Source: Mycolicibacterium mageritense (lineage in GTDB: Bacteria > Actinomycetota > Actinomycetes > Mycobacteriales > Mycobacteriaceae). From it: a stretch of 64,000 bases of DNA. The stretch's first letter is position 1. Each line of letters begins with the position of its first letter. Under the pieces are notes generated by a model, which was not told the DNA's origin, ran no database searches, and worked only from the letters and a program-made list of their open reading frames with translations. Shown here in pieces: positions 1 to 9,199 of the stretch. The DNA lies in assembly GCF_010727475.1 (NCBI RefSeq), contig NZ_AP022567.1, forward strand, positions 4,526,001 through 4,590,000, written 5' to 3'. The translations under genes were made by a program, and so were the position numbers.

Positions 1-940
1 CGATCCCGTGGGCACGGTGCTCGTCGCGGGCCGCCCGCACCCCGGCTTTCGGCAGTTGCGCCGCGGTCAGTCGCTGCTCGTGGTGGCACGCGACGAAGGA
101 GCCGCCAACACCTACCTGCTGTTCGACGGCGTGCGGGCCCGCGTCGATCTTCGTGACATCGCCGCGGTCAGGGCCTTGAGAATGGAAGATGTTGCACCGC
201 TGTCTGTTTCGCGCGCCTTGCTGGACAGTGTGCCCGAGGTGGCCGCCGTCAGGGCGCCGAGCATCGCCGCGGCGGGCACACCCGGGCCGCCTGTGCTGGA
301 CGGGCTCGGGGTGGGCACCGTGATACGCGTGGTCCGGGCCGACGGCGTCGAGTTCTACGTGGTGCTGACAACCGGGCTGCAACGCGTCGGCCAGGTGGCC
401 GCCGATCTCATCCGGTTCACGGTTCCGCAACCGGCCGGTCAGCCACCCGAGATCGCCGCGGCCACCGTGGCGAAAGTTCCGTTCGTGCACGAACTGCCTG
501 TGGGCACGCTACCCGAGCGGGTGCAGGCGGGTGGTGCCGCGGTGCGGTGCGCGGGCTGGGATCCGCGCGGATCGACCACGAAAACCACGTTGTACACGGC
601 TGATTCGTTATCCGGCGCGGCGGTGACGGTCGAGCTCGCGCAGCACGACGGCGCAGGTCCGAACCTCGACCACGTCAGCATCCCCGCTGGGCGCAGCGCG
701 CTGGTGCGGGCGACCGGCCTGGCCGGTGACACGGTGGCCGGATCGCTCTATCTGGTCGACGATCTCGGTGTGCTCTACGGAGTGCACGACGACGATGCCG
801 CGAAGCGCCTCGGACTACCACTGCCCGCGGTGCCTGGCCCGTGGCCCATGCTCAGGCTGCTGCCGGCCGGCCCGGAACTGAGCCGCGACGGCGCGTCAGT
901 CGTCCGTGACGGGTTGACCGCCGGAAGCGCCGCGCCGTAA
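1..940 (+). CDS. eccB4: ESX-4 type VII secretion core protein EccB4, 3' part
   Basis: This is the C-terminal portion (about 312 residues) of an EccB-family protein; the 5' end, including the single N-terminal membrane helix expected for the family, lies outside the window. EccB proteins place a large domain on the outer face of the plasma membrane and form part of the type VII secretion complex with EccC, EccD and EccE. Assignment to ESX-4 rests on the neighbours: mycP4, eccD4, eccC4 and the esxU-esxT pair follow at once. The visible part is the soluble domain and ends at the TAA at 938-940. Its last 45 bases overlap the convergent mycP4 gene. The open frame enters from base 2, so codons before the GTG at position 8 are also coding. 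Confidence 0.9.
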   Translation, partial: DPVGTVLVAGRPHPGFRQLRRGQSLLVVARDEGAANTYLLFDGVRARVDLRDIAAVRALRMEDVAPLSVSRALLDSVPEVAAVRAPSIAAAGTPGPPVLDGLGVGTVIRVVRADGVEFYVVLTTGLQRVGQVAADLIRFTVPQPAGQPPEIAAATVAKVPFVHELPVGTLPERVQAGGAAVRCAGWDPRGSTTKTTLYTADSLSGAAVTVELAQHDGAGPNLDHVSIPAGRSALVRATGLAGDTVAGSLYLVDDLGVLYGVHDDDAAKRLGLPLPAVPGPWPMLRLLPAGPELSRDGASVVRDGLTAGSAAP

Positions 941-2212
941 CCGGCCCACCGACACGGCCAGCGCAACGCCCAAAACCACGCAGATTGCCGCCCCGCCGAA
1001 CGCGACCCGGCGCGACCCGTCGTCTGCCTGCCCGGCAGTCGGCGCGGTCACGGTCGAGACCGGACGGGCCGCAGCGGTGACCGGCTGACCGCCGTCACTC
1101 GTGGCGGCCAGCGCGTCGACGATTCCGTTTCCGACCAACGGATCCCAGCCGCCTGGCGGCCGATGTGCGGTGGTCTCGATCCGGCGCATCACCTCACGCG
1201 CGGTCAGCTGTGGAAACCGCGCCCGCACCAACGCCGCGATCCCGGCGACCATCGGTGCCGCGTAGCTCGTGCCCGAGATCGGGTCGGCCTCACCAAGCCT
1301 GTCGATCAGCTGCTCTCCGTCCGGATGCAGGGAAACGACCTGTTCGCCGGGCGCGGCGACATCCACCCACGGGCCGGCCAGCGTGAACTGCGACGCGACG
1401 CCGTCGGGGCCCACCGAGCCCACACACAGCACCAGGTCGTCATACCAGGCCGGGCTGGCGATCGTCCGCACGTGCTCCCAATCGGGCGGGCCGGCGGCAC
1501 CGTTCTGCGCCGGGCAATGGCCCGGGCCGCCGACATTGCCGGCCGCGGCGACGACCACGACGTTCTTGACGTCGACCGCATAGGCCAGCGCCGCGCCGAG
1601 CGTACCGTCGTCGGGCGCCCGCTCCGCCGCGACGCAGGCCACCGACGAAATGTTGATGACTCCCGCGCCTAGATCGGCCGCCGTCCGGACAGCCTGCGCC
1701 AGCGTTGTGACGTCACCGACGCCCGCGGTCTCGCCTTCGACGGCGAATTTGTTGCTGGACTGACGAATTGCCAGAATCGTCGCGTCAGGGGCGACGCCGC
1801 TGAAACCGTCGTCGGTGGGTGCGCCGCCCGCGATCCCGGCGACGATCGTGCCGTGACCGTCGCAGTCGGCCGTGCCGTCGCCACCGGACACGTAGTCGCC
1901 GCCACCGACCAGGTGCGGCAGTAACCGGTGCCGTGCGACCCCGGTGTCGATCACCGCGATGGTCTGGCCCGCGCCCCGGGTCAACTGCCACACCGCGTCG
2001 AGGCCGAGCGGGTGCGTCACCGCGCCGGTGGCGTGAGCCGAAGCGCTGAAGCACGGCTGACGTAGCTCGGTGGGCTGAACCGGTTTCGGTGGTGCGGCCG
2101 GAGGCAACCGCGCGTTGTCGACAACGGGCGGAACCACAGCGGCCGCCACCGGTGTCATCATCATCGGTGCCGCCAGGACCGCGGCCGCGATCACCCGGGG
2201 TGTCCTGCTCAC
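896..2212 (-). CDS. mycP4: Mycosin MycP4, ESX-4 subtilisin-like serine protease
   Basis: Subtilase of 438 residues anchored in the cell envelope. The triad is visible as Asp89 (AVIDTG), His120 (DGHGT) and Ser316 (SGTSYAAP), with a probable oxyanion Asn226 (AAAGN). An N-terminal signal sequence covers about residues 1-25, a proline-rich linker about 37-48, and a C-terminal membrane helix about 405-423 is followed by a short basic tail. This order (signal, protease, helix) is typical of mycosins, which are needed for type VII secretion complex function. The GTG at 2212 is chosen because it overlaps the eccD4 stop as GTGA and sits directly before the signal sequence; the frame remains open further upstream but inside eccD4. 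It converges on eccB4 and overlaps its 3' end. Confidence 0.92.
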   Translation of the reverse strand: MSRTPRVIAAAVLAAPMMMTPVAAAVVPPVVDNARLPPAAPPKPVQPTELRQPCFSASAHATGAVTHPLGLDAVWQLTRGAGQTIAVIDTGVARHRLLPHLVGGGDYVSGGDGTADCDGHGTIVAGIAGGAPTDDGFSGVAPDATILAIRQSSNKFAVEGETAGVGDVTTLAQAVRTAADLGAGVINISSVACVAAERAPDDGTLGAALAYAVDVKNVVVVAAAGNVGGPGHCPAQNGAAGPPDWEHVRTIASPAWYDDLVLCVGSVGPDGVASQFTLAGPWVDVAAPGEQVVSLHPDGEQLIDRLGEADPISGTSYAAPMVAGIAALVRARFPQLTAREVMRRIETTAHRPPGGWDPLVGNGIVDALAATSDGGQPVTAAARPVSTVTAPTAGQADDGSRRVAFGGAAICVVLGVALAVSVGRLRRGASGGQPVTDD

Positions 2213-3534
2213 AGCTGGCCCAGCGCATCGAAAATGCCTGCGAGCCAACAGGCCAGCGGCACGATCGCAGCCAGCGCAATGTACTCCAGGCAGTCGGCCA
2301 TCCTCATCGCCGCGGGGTGAGCGGCACTGGTGGGCCACAGCAGGGCCAACCCGACCGCGACGGCGAGCAGGCCCAGCCAGTCGCCATGCTGCGGCAGCCA
2401 CATCACCAGGAGTGCGAAAGTCGCCGCCAGACCGAGACATCCGGTGATCGACAGGGCCGTGCGGCATGAGCTTGAGGCATACGACCTCGACCGCAGAACC
2501 AGGGCCACGCCGACCGCCGCGGTGAAAGCGACGGCGGGTGCAGTCACGACATGACGACACCCCGCGACGACGAGCAGGGCACCCACCGAGGCTGCCGCGG
2601 CGCATCCGGTGACCAAACCCGCCAACGTCCGATGCCCGCGAGAGGCCCGCATCGTGAGGTCATCCGCATCGTCGTCATCGGGCTCGCCAGGGACCGCAGG
2701 CGTCAGATCTGCCACGATGATCGACAGTCGCGGCGTCAGCGCCAACGCACCGACCCCGGTCGCGGCCAGCGCCGCGCCGAGAGCGCTCAGCGTGAGTGCC
2801 GGCCACACCACGCCGAGTCCCGCGGATGCCGCCACCACGGCCGCGAAAGCCGTGACGGCGAGGAGAGACGTCGGTCCGCAGTCCGACATCCGGAGTAGCA
2901 CGATCCCGACCGACCCTGCCGCCACCGCCGCAAGGAATACGTTCGCCGCGCCGGGCCCGGCGGGGACGGCGAGAAATCCCGTCGCCGCAACCTGAGCCAC
3001 GGTGACAATGTTGAGCGTCGCCACGAGCGGCGGCGCGGCCCTGACCCGTTGTGCGCCAACCGCGGTCGTGACGACGGCTGCCGCCAGCACGGCCGCCACG
3101 CCGAAGCGGGCGAGGCCCTGCGCGGCGAGCCCCGTCCATGCCAGTGCGAGAATACCCAGTGCGCACGAGAAGACGCAGCCGGCGAACCCCAGCCCGGGAA
3201 CCGCGGTAACAGCGGGCACGCTCGCCGCGAGTGCTGCGGTGACCGAATCGGTGCGGGTGGTGGGCTCCGCAGGTGCCTCGGGTGCCAGTAGCAGCAGGTC
3301 GCCGTCATGAACATCGTTCTGAGCCAGCGTCTTCGATTCGTTGAGCGCTGGGCCGCCGATGGTGCAGAGCCGCCAGGGCATGGGTGTGGCGTCGTCCGCG
3401 CCGCACGCATCGATGATCGACGGGATCAGCTCGCCGACCGTGATCGCGGTGGGCAGAGACAGATCCACCGTGACCGAATCGTCGTCGGCGACCCATCCGC
3501 AGTGAATCGACACGCGGCGCAGCGCATCCGGCAT
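2209..3534 (-). CDS. eccD4: ESX-4 integral membrane protein EccD4
   Basis: Membrane component of the ESX-4 secretion channel, 441 residues. The N-terminal 90 or so residues look like the cytoplasmic ubiquitin-like domain of EccD proteins (starting MPDALRRVSIHCG). They are followed by a Pro/Thr linker and a chain of roughly eleven hydrophobic segments interrupted by an acidic loop (PDDDDADD). The ATG at 3534 is preferred because a G-rich ribosome site (GGGGGGAT) lies just upstream and because it begins right at the ubiquitin-like fold; the frame stays open further upstream. It is divergent from eccC4 with about 125 bases between starts, and it overlaps mycP4 by four bases, so the two are translationally coupled. 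Confidence 0.9.
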   Translation of the reverse strand: MPDALRRVSIHCGWVADDDSVTVDLSLPTAITVGELIPSIIDACGADDATPMPWRLCTIGGPALNESKTLAQNDVHDGDLLLLAPEAPAEPTTRTDSVTAALAASVPAVTAVPGLGFAGCVFSCALGILALAWTGLAAQGLARFGVAAVLAAAVVTTAVGAQRVRAAPPLVATLNIVTVAQVAATGFLAVPAGPGAANVFLAAVAAGSVGIVLLRMSDCGPTSLLAVTAFAAVVAASAGLGVVWPALTLSALGAALAATGVGALALTPRLSIIVADLTPAVPGEPDDDDADDLTMRASRGHRTLAGLVTGCAAAASVGALLVVAGCRHVVTAPAVAFTAAVGVALVLRSRSYASSSCRTALSITGCLGLAATFALLVMWLPQHGDWLGLLAVAVGLALLWPTSAAHPAAMRMADCLEYIALAAIVPLACWLAGIFDALGQL

Positions 3535-3658
3535 CACATCATCCCCCCGGTCGACGCCAGTGCAGATCACCGTAACCGACACTCGCACCGGTTCCGCGCG
3601 GCAAAATTTCCGGCAGTTCGATGGAACGGATCGACGCCAGGGTGCGTCCAATCGTGCA

Positions 3659-6600
3659 ATGGAGACAACCGCGCGGACAACCGCACTCGCCGACCCGGGG
3701 CAGCCCGGCGAGTTGATGATCGATGCACCCCCGACGGTGCCGCGGGCCGCCCCGGCGAATGTGTTCACCCGGCTGATGCCCGTGATGCTGGCCGTCGCGA
3801 TGGTGGGCATGATGGCCGTCTATTTCTCGTCGGGCGCCGCCGCATCCCGCGGGCCGGCGTTCATGTTCTTCCCGATCATGATGGTCTTGTCGGTGATCGG
3901 CACGATGGTCTACAGCCTGCGTGGGAACGGTCGCGGTGCCGAGCTGAGCCGTGACCGTCGCGAATACCTGTGCTATCTCGACGGACTGGATGCCGTGCTG
4001 GCGGCTGCCGCGCAGGCGCAGTGGCGTGACCTGCACGAGACCCACCCCGCCCCGCACCAGTTGTGGAGGCATGCCGGCAGCGCTCGAATGGGGGAGCGCG
4101 CCCCGGAACATCCTGCCTTCTGCGAAGTTCGCATCGGGGTGGGGGAGCGGCCGTCGAGCACCCGGCTCGTGACGGCAGAAGCCGCGGCAGGCGGTGAACC
4201 CGATCCGGTGACCACCGGCGCGCTTCGCCGGCTGCTCGCCGATCGCGCGACGGTGAGCGACGTGCCCGTGACCGTTGCACTGCGTGAGGTGTCCGGTCTC
4301 GCGATCGACGGCGACGCCTCGGCGGCTCGGGCCCTGCTCCGTGCCGTGGTGTGTCAACTGGCAACCTGGCATCATCCGCGCGACCTCCTGATCGCGGCCG
4401 TGATCGGTGCGGCCGCGGCTGACCACTGGGAGTGGTTGAAATGGCTTCCGCACCATGGTCATCCGCGGCGGCACGACACCGCGGGACCGGCGCGGATGAC
4501 CTATCGGAGCGCAGCCGAGATGCATGTCGACGCACCGGGCGCCCACGTCATCGTCATCGTCGACTCGGCCGACCCTCCTGCGGAGGCGCCGGGCGTCACG
4601 GTGCTCACGGTCGGTGCGCGACGCGACACGGCAGCGCTCCTGCACATCGGCGATGACGGCGTCCGCCACGGGCGGGTCACCGCCCGGCCTGATCGGCTGA
4701 GCGAGAGCGAGGCCCTGGTGTGCGCACGCCGGCTGGCCCGCTACGCATCGGCCCGTTCTCGGCGTGCGGTGCATCCGGAATGGCTGGATCTCGTCGGTGC
4801 GCGTGACGTCACCAGGATCGACCCGCCGAACTGTTGGCGGACATCCGATCCGCGCTGCTTGCTGCGGGTGCCTATCGGCAGAACCGAGACGGGCACACCC
4901 GTTCACCTCGATCTCAAAGAGGCCGCGCAGGACGGCATGGGTCCGCACGGGCTCTGCATCGGCGCCACCGGATCGGGAAAATCGGAGTTCCTGCGTACGC
5001 TGGCGTTGGGTCTCGTCACGACCCATTCACCCGATGCCCTCAACCTGGTCCTGGTCGACTTCAAGGGCGGCGCAACATTTCTCGGTTTGGAAACGGCTCC
5101 GCATGTCAGCGCGTTGATCACCAATCTGGCGGACGAGGCCGCGCTCGTGGCCAGGATGGCCGACGCGCTGTCCGGAGAGATCACGCGTCGGCAGGAACTG
5201 CTGCGCGCCGCGGGCGGCCTCACCAACATCACCGAATACCGCAGACTGCGCGCGGATCTGCCGGCGCTGCCTGCCCTGCTGATCATCGTCGACGAGTTCT
5301 CCGAACTCCTGCACCAGCATCCCGACTTCGCGGAGCTGTTCGTGGCGATCGGTCGATTGGGTCGCTCGCTCGGCGTCCACCTGCTGCTGGCCAGTCAGCG
5401 CCTCGACGAAGGACGGCTGCGCGGACTGGAGACCCACCTGTCCTACCGGATCTGCCTGAAGACGTTCTCGCCCAGTGAGTCCCGCGCGGTGCTGGGGATC
5501 CCCGACGCCTACGAGCTGCCGAACACTCCTGGGATGGCCTACCTCAAGACACCGGCGGGCGCGGTGACCCGGTTCCGCACTGCGTTCGTCTCCGGGCCGC
5601 TGTCGATCCCGGAGCCTGTCGAGCCCACTCCGACACCGGGCCCGTTCAGTGCCCGCTGGTCGCCGCCGAACAAGGCGGTGGCCCAGCGCGACACCACGAC
5701 TCTGCTGACTGCAGTGCTGGGCCGGCTGGCCGGGCACGGGCCACCCGCTCATCAGGTCTGGTTGCCGCCGTTGCCGGCCTCGGTCCCGCTCAGCGACGTG
5801 CTGCTGGCCGGCAACGCGCCGTTGAGCGTCGCCATCGGACTGGTCGACTGCCCGTTTCAACAGCGCCGCGACCGGCTCGTCGTCACGCTGGCCGGCGCCG
5901 AGGGCAACGTGGCGATCGTCGGCGGACCCCAGTCGGGGAAGTCCACCACGGCAAGAACCCTGGCGCTGGCCCTGGCAGCATCCCACCGCCCCGGTGATGT
6001 GACGTTGTACTGCCTGGATTTCGGCGGCGGAGCCCTCACTGCCCTGCAGGCGCTGCCGCACGTCGGTTCGGTCGCCGGCCGCCATGATGGTGACCTGGTC
6101 CGGCGCACGGTAGCGGAGCTCGAGGGGTTGGTGCGCTCCCGCGAACAGCGGTTCCATGAGCTGGGCATCGATTCGATGAGCGAATACCGCCATTCCAGCG
6201 ACCGCGACGGATACGGCGACGTGTTCCTGATCGTCGACGGGTGGGCGGTGCTGCGCCAGCACCACGACACGTTGGAGGTGGCAATCACAGCGCTTGCCGC
6301 ACAAGGACTTTCGTACGGTGTCCACGTTGTGCTGACCGCGTCGAGGTGGGCGGAATTCCGTCCCGCGGTCAAGGACCAGCTCGGAACCCGCATCGAACTG
6401 CGGCTCGGCGATCCGGCCGAATCCGAGATGGACCGCAAGCGGGCCCGGCAATTGGGCCTGTGCGCGCCCGGCCGGGGGCTCACGAGTGACGGCCGGGAGT
6501 ATCTGATCGCGCTGCCCCGACTCGACGGCGCAACCTCGACCACCGGCGGTGCTGACGCACTGCGGGCGGCAGCTGACACGCTGCGCACCCAGTACCCCGG

Positions 6601-7375
6601 CGCGGCCGCACCGGAGATCCGGCTGCTGCCGGCGCTGGTCACGCGCAACGCGATCGGCGACGTCGGGCAGGCCCGGCCGGCCACCCAGGTGGTGCTCGGC
6701 CTCGGCGAACGCGAACTCGCGCCGGTGGTGGTCGATTTCGGCGAACAGTCCGACCTCGTGATCCTCGGCGAGGCCGGCTGTGGAAAGTCCACCGTGCTGC
6801 GCACCTTGTGCCGCGAGTTGGTGGCGACCACCGCGGCGGCCGACGTACAGGTGCTGATCGTCGACTTCCGCAGGTCGTTGCTCGGCGCGGTGGAATCCGA
6901 TCACCTTGCCGGCTATGCGATATCGACAGGCATGCTCGAGGGCCTGTTGCCCGCGGTGACCGACCGCCTGCGGGACCAGATTCCCGGTCCCGCGGTAACC
7001 CAGCGTGAGCTCCGGGACCGGTCATGGTGGTCGGGGCCTGAGCTCTACGTGGTCGTCGACGACTACGACCTGGTCGCCGGAACCGGGAGCAATCCGCTGA
7101 CGTCACTTGTCGAATTCCTGCCGCACGCCCGCGACATCGGTCTGCACCTCGTGGTGGCGCGCCGCTCGGGTGGCGCCGCCCGTGCGATGTTCGACCCGGT
7201 GCTGGCCCACATGAAAGACCTTGGCTGCATGGGGTTGATGATGAGCGCCGGTCCGGAGGAAGGCGTATTGCTCGGCTCGGTGCGGCCCAGGCCGCTACCG
7301 CCGGGGCGCGGAACCCTGATCACGCGTGCGTCGGCCGAGCAGCTGATCCAGGTCGCCGTCGGGCCGGACCCGTGA
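3659..7375 (+). CDS. eccC4: ESX-4 FtsK/SpoIIIE-type ATPase EccC4
   Basis: Motor ATPase of the ESX-4 system, about 1238 residues. Two membrane helices lie near the N-terminus (about residues 35-55 and 65-85), followed by a DUF-type linker and three FtsK-like ATPase domains. Their Walker A motifs are GATGSGKS at about 435, GGPQSGKS at about 755 and GEAGCGKS at about 1037, with Walker B strands ending in IVDE, IVDG and VVDD. EccC proteins recognise WXG100 substrate dimers through these domains. The ATG at 3659 gives a length close to the roughly 1236 residues I recall for M. tuberculosis EccC4; a GTG at 3560 would add 33 residues. The TGA at 7373-7375 overlaps the next start. Confidence 0.92.
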   Translation: METTARTTALADPGQPGELMIDAPPTVPRAAPANVFTRLMPVMLAVAMVGMMAVYFSSGAAASRGPAFMFFPIMMVLSVIGTMVYSLRGNGRGAELSRDRREYLCYLDGLDAVLAAAAQAQWRDLHETHPAPHQLWRHAGSARMGERAPEHPAFCEVRIGVGERPSSTRLVTAEAAAGGEPDPVTTGALRRLLADRATVSDVPVTVALREVSGLAIDGDASAARALLRAVVCQLATWHHPRDLLIAAVIGAAAADHWEWLKWLPHHGHPRRHDTAGPARMTYRSAAEMHVDAPGAHVIVIVDSADPPAEAPGVTVLTVGARRDTAALLHIGDDGVRHGRVTARPDRLSESEALVCARRLARYASARSRRAVHPEWLDLVGARDVTRIDPPNCWRTSDPRCLLRVPIGRTETGTPVHLDLKEAAQDGMGPHGLCIGATGSGKSEFLRTLALGLVTTHSPDALNLVLVDFKGGATFLGLETAPHVSALITNLADEAALVARMADALSGEITRRQELLRAAGGLTNITEYRRLRADLPALPALLIIVDEFSELLHQHPDFAELFVAIGRLGRSLGVHLLLASQRLDEGRLRGLETHLSYRICLKTFSPSESRAVLGIPDAYELPNTPGMAYLKTPAGAVTRFRTAFVSGPLSIPEPVEPTPTPGPFSARWSPPNKAVAQRDTTTLLTAVLGRLAGHGPPAHQVWLPPLPASVPLSDVLLAGNAPLSVAIGLVDCPFQQRRDRLVVTLAGAEGNVAIVGGPQSGKSTTARTLALALAASHRPGDVTLYCLDFGGGALTALQALPHVGSVAGRHDGDLVRRTVAELEGLVRSREQRFHELGIDSMSEYRHSSDRDGYGDVFLIVDGWAVLRQHHDTLEVAITALAAQGLSYGVHVVLTASRWAEFRPAVKDQLGTRIELRLGDPAESEMDRKRARQLGLCAPGRGLTSDGREYLIALPRLDGATSTTGGADALRAAADTLRTQYPGAAAPEIRLLPALVTRNAIGDVGQARPATQVVLGLGERELAPVVVDFGEQSDLVILGEAGCGKSTVLRTLCRELVATTAAADVQVLIVDFRRSLLGAVESDHLAGYAISTGMLEGLLPAVTDRLRDQIPGPAVTQRELRDRSWWSGPELYVVVDDYDLVAGTGSNPLTSLVEFLPHARDIGLHLVVARRSGGAARAMFDPVLAHMKDLGCMGLMMSAGPEEGVLLGSVRPRPLPPGRGTLITRASAEQLIQVAVGPDP

Positions 7376-8499
7376 TGATCGAGGCCGGGCCCGTGACGGT
7401 GCGTGGGCCCGGGCCGGTCCCATGGGATTTGGCTGCCACCGCCGTCGAGTGCATCGACGATGCGATCGCATTGATCGACGATGAGCCGGTCTCGGTTGAG
7501 GAGCTGTGGGCAGAGGTGCTGCGGGCCGCCGCGGTCGACGACGGCGCCGGGGTGGTGCTCGTGTGCCCGACGTGGTGGACTCGTGACCAGGTCGAGCGGG
7601 TGCGTGCAGCCGCCGCCGCGGCGTTCGGTGAGGCTGTCGTGATGAGCCGGGCCGAGGTGGTGGCCGCGGGTCGGGACGACGCGGCGTGGGCAGTGGTCGA
7701 GATCGCTGATGAACTCGTGGTCATCTCGCGACCCGATGCGATGCCGGTGAGGATGATGCGCTCGGATACCGAGACCGTGGTGACCGCCGTCACGGCCGCG
7801 GTGGCAACGGCGCACGAGGTGATCGTCGACGCGCCTGCCGACGTCACGCAGTCCGGTGAGCTGGGGCGTCTCGTCGCAGAGCGCCTGCGCCGCAACGGGA
7901 TTCCCGTCGTCGTGGTCGCGACGTTGTCACTTCCGCCGCCTGATGAGCCGGAGCCGTCCGAGCCCGACGCCAGATCCGGTGCTGTCCGTGGCAGGGTCGC
8001 GGTCTGTACCGGCCTCGCGCTCGCCGCGGTGTTCGCCGCAGGAGCGGCGGCCATGCGCACGCCGAGCACGTCTGGAGAATCGACGGTCACCCTGGTGGAG
8101 GGACGCGTCGGAATGCAGGTTCCGGCGGGCTGGACCGTCGAGCGGCTCACGGGCGGTGCCGGATCGGCCCGCGTGCAGGCATCGTCGCCGGCGGAACCTG
8201 TTGTCGCACTGCACCTGACCCAATCCGGCGTGCCGCCCGGTCGGCTGGAAGACAGTCTGCGACGAGCACTCGACGAGCAGCCCGCCGGGGTGTTCGTCGA
8301 CTTCAACCCCCATGACCGGGTGGCCGGCCGCGATGTCGTCAGCTACCGCGAACTGCGCGCGCAACGCCAGGTTCGGTGGATCGTGCTGACCGACAACGCG
8401 GTTCGCATCGCCATCGGATGCCAGAGCGCTCCGCAGCGGCCCGACACGGTGCAGGCCGCGTGTGAAGCGGCCGTCCGCTCGGCACATGCCCTGTTTTGA
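7375..8499 (+). CDS. Type VII secretion-associated protein, Rv3446c family
   Basis: 374-residue protein that lies between eccC4 and the esx pair, as in other mycobacterial ESX-4 loci. The N-terminal 190 residues are soluble. One hydrophobic helix lies at about 203-225, followed by a C-terminal domain of about 145 residues that should be outside the membrane. The family is conserved in ESX-4 loci but its biochemical role is not established; co-location suggests an accessory part of the secretion machine. The start ATG overlaps the eccC4 stop as TGATG, indicating coupling; a GTG one codon earlier (7372) is an alternative start. No catalytic motif is recognised. Confidence 0.85.
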   Translation: MIEAGPVTVRGPGPVPWDLAATAVECIDDAIALIDDEPVSVEELWAEVLRAAAVDDGAGVVLVCPTWWTRDQVERVRAAAAAAFGEAVVMSRAEVVAAGRDDAAWAVVEIADELVVISRPDAMPVRMMRSDTETVVTAVTAAVATAHEVIVDAPADVTQSGELGRLVAERLRRNGIPVVVVATLSLPPPDEPEPSEPDARSGAVRGRVAVCTGLALAAVFAAGAAAMRTPSTSGESTVTLVEGRVGMQVPAGWTVERLTGGAGSARVQASSPAEPVVALHLTQSGVPPGRLEDSLRRALDEQPAGVFVDFNPHDRVAGRDVVSYRELRAQRQVRWIVLTDNAVRIAIGCQSAPQRPDTVQAACEAAVRSAHALF

Positions 8500-8571
8500 A
8501 AAAGATGGAACCGAAGAGCCTTCTGCTGCGTCGAAACCTTATATCCCGCAAGACAACGCCGGAAGGATCCG

Positions 8572-8883
8572 ATGGTGACATCACTGGGTACCGACTTCGA
8601 GGTGATGACCTCGGTGGCCGGGAAGATCGACGTTCTCAACGACGACATCCGGGCCATGCTGCAAGCATTCATCGCGAGGATGAGCAGTGTGCCGCCCTCG
8701 GTGTGGGGCGGCGCGGCGGCAACGCGCTTCCGGGACGTCGTCGACCGGTGGAACAGCGAGTCGGTCGCGCTGCACACCGCGCTGGCGCGCATCGCCCAGA
8801 CCATCCGGTCCAACGAACGCACCCTGCGTCAGGCCGCCGACGGCCATTCGGAGCGCCTCGGCGCCGTCGGCCAGAACCTGTGA
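8572..8883 (+). CDS. esxU: WXG100-family protein EsxU
   Basis: Small helical hairpin protein of 103 residues, first of the ESX-4 substrate pair. The helix-turn-helix centre carries SVWGG (Trp about 46), a WXG-type turn in which the residue after Trp is Gly. It is expected to form a heterodimer with EsxT and to be exported by ESX-4. The ATG at 8572 has a good ribosome site (GGAAGGA) eight bases upstream. It is separated from the preceding gene by 72 bases and from esxT by 16 bases, so both are probably on one transcript. Confidence 0.9.
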   Translation: MVTSLGTDFEVMTSVAGKIDVLNDDIRAMLQAFIARMSSVPPSVWGGAAATRFRDVVDRWNSESVALHTALARIAQTIRSNERTLRQAADGHSERLGAVGQNL

Positions 8884-8899
8884 GAGACAAGGAGCAACC

Positions 8900-9196
8900 A
8901 TGAGCGAAGTGCTGTCATACAACTTCGACGAGATCGAATACTCGGTTCGCCAGGAGATCCACACGACGTCGAGCCGGCTGAATGCGGCGTTCGAGGAGTT
9001 GCGGTCCCAGATCGCTCCGCTGCAGCAGGTCTGGACCCGGGAAGCCGCACAGGCCTATCAGGTGGAGCAGATCCGCTGGAATCAGGCCGCCGCGTCACTC
9101 AACGAGATTCTGTTCAACCTGGGCAATGCGGTGCGGGACGGGTCCGACGATGTCGCCGCGACCGACCGCAGCGCGGCCAACGCGTGGGGGCTGTGA
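8900..9196 (+). CDS. esxT: WXG100-family protein EsxT
   Basis: 98-residue WXG100-like protein, second member of the ESX-4 pair. The hairpin turn reads VWTREAA instead of the usual W-x-G; as far as I recall the M. tuberculosis EsxT has the same WTR variant, so this is a family trait and not damage. A Y-x-x-x-(D/E)-type tail is not obvious. Ribosome site AAGGAG lies seven bases before the ATG. It is the last gene of the ESX-4 run; the next gene converges on it with three bases between stop codons. Confidence 0.9.
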   Translation: MSEVLSYNFDEIEYSVRQEIHTTSSRLNAAFEELRSQIAPLQQVWTREAAQAYQVEQIRWNQAAASLNEILFNLGNAVRDGSDDVAATDRSAANAWGL

Positions 9197-9199
9197 CGC

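Noticed and set aside
3539..5026. Long minus-strand open frame opposite eccC4
   Set aside because: It is the antisense shadow of a high-GC gene, Arg/Pro/Gly-rich, without a family pattern; eccC4 on the plus strand has clear ATPase motifs.
5027..6904. 625-codon minus-strand open frame opposite eccC4
   Set aside because: Same antisense shadow effect; composition rich in Gln, Arg, Asp and His with no fold signature.
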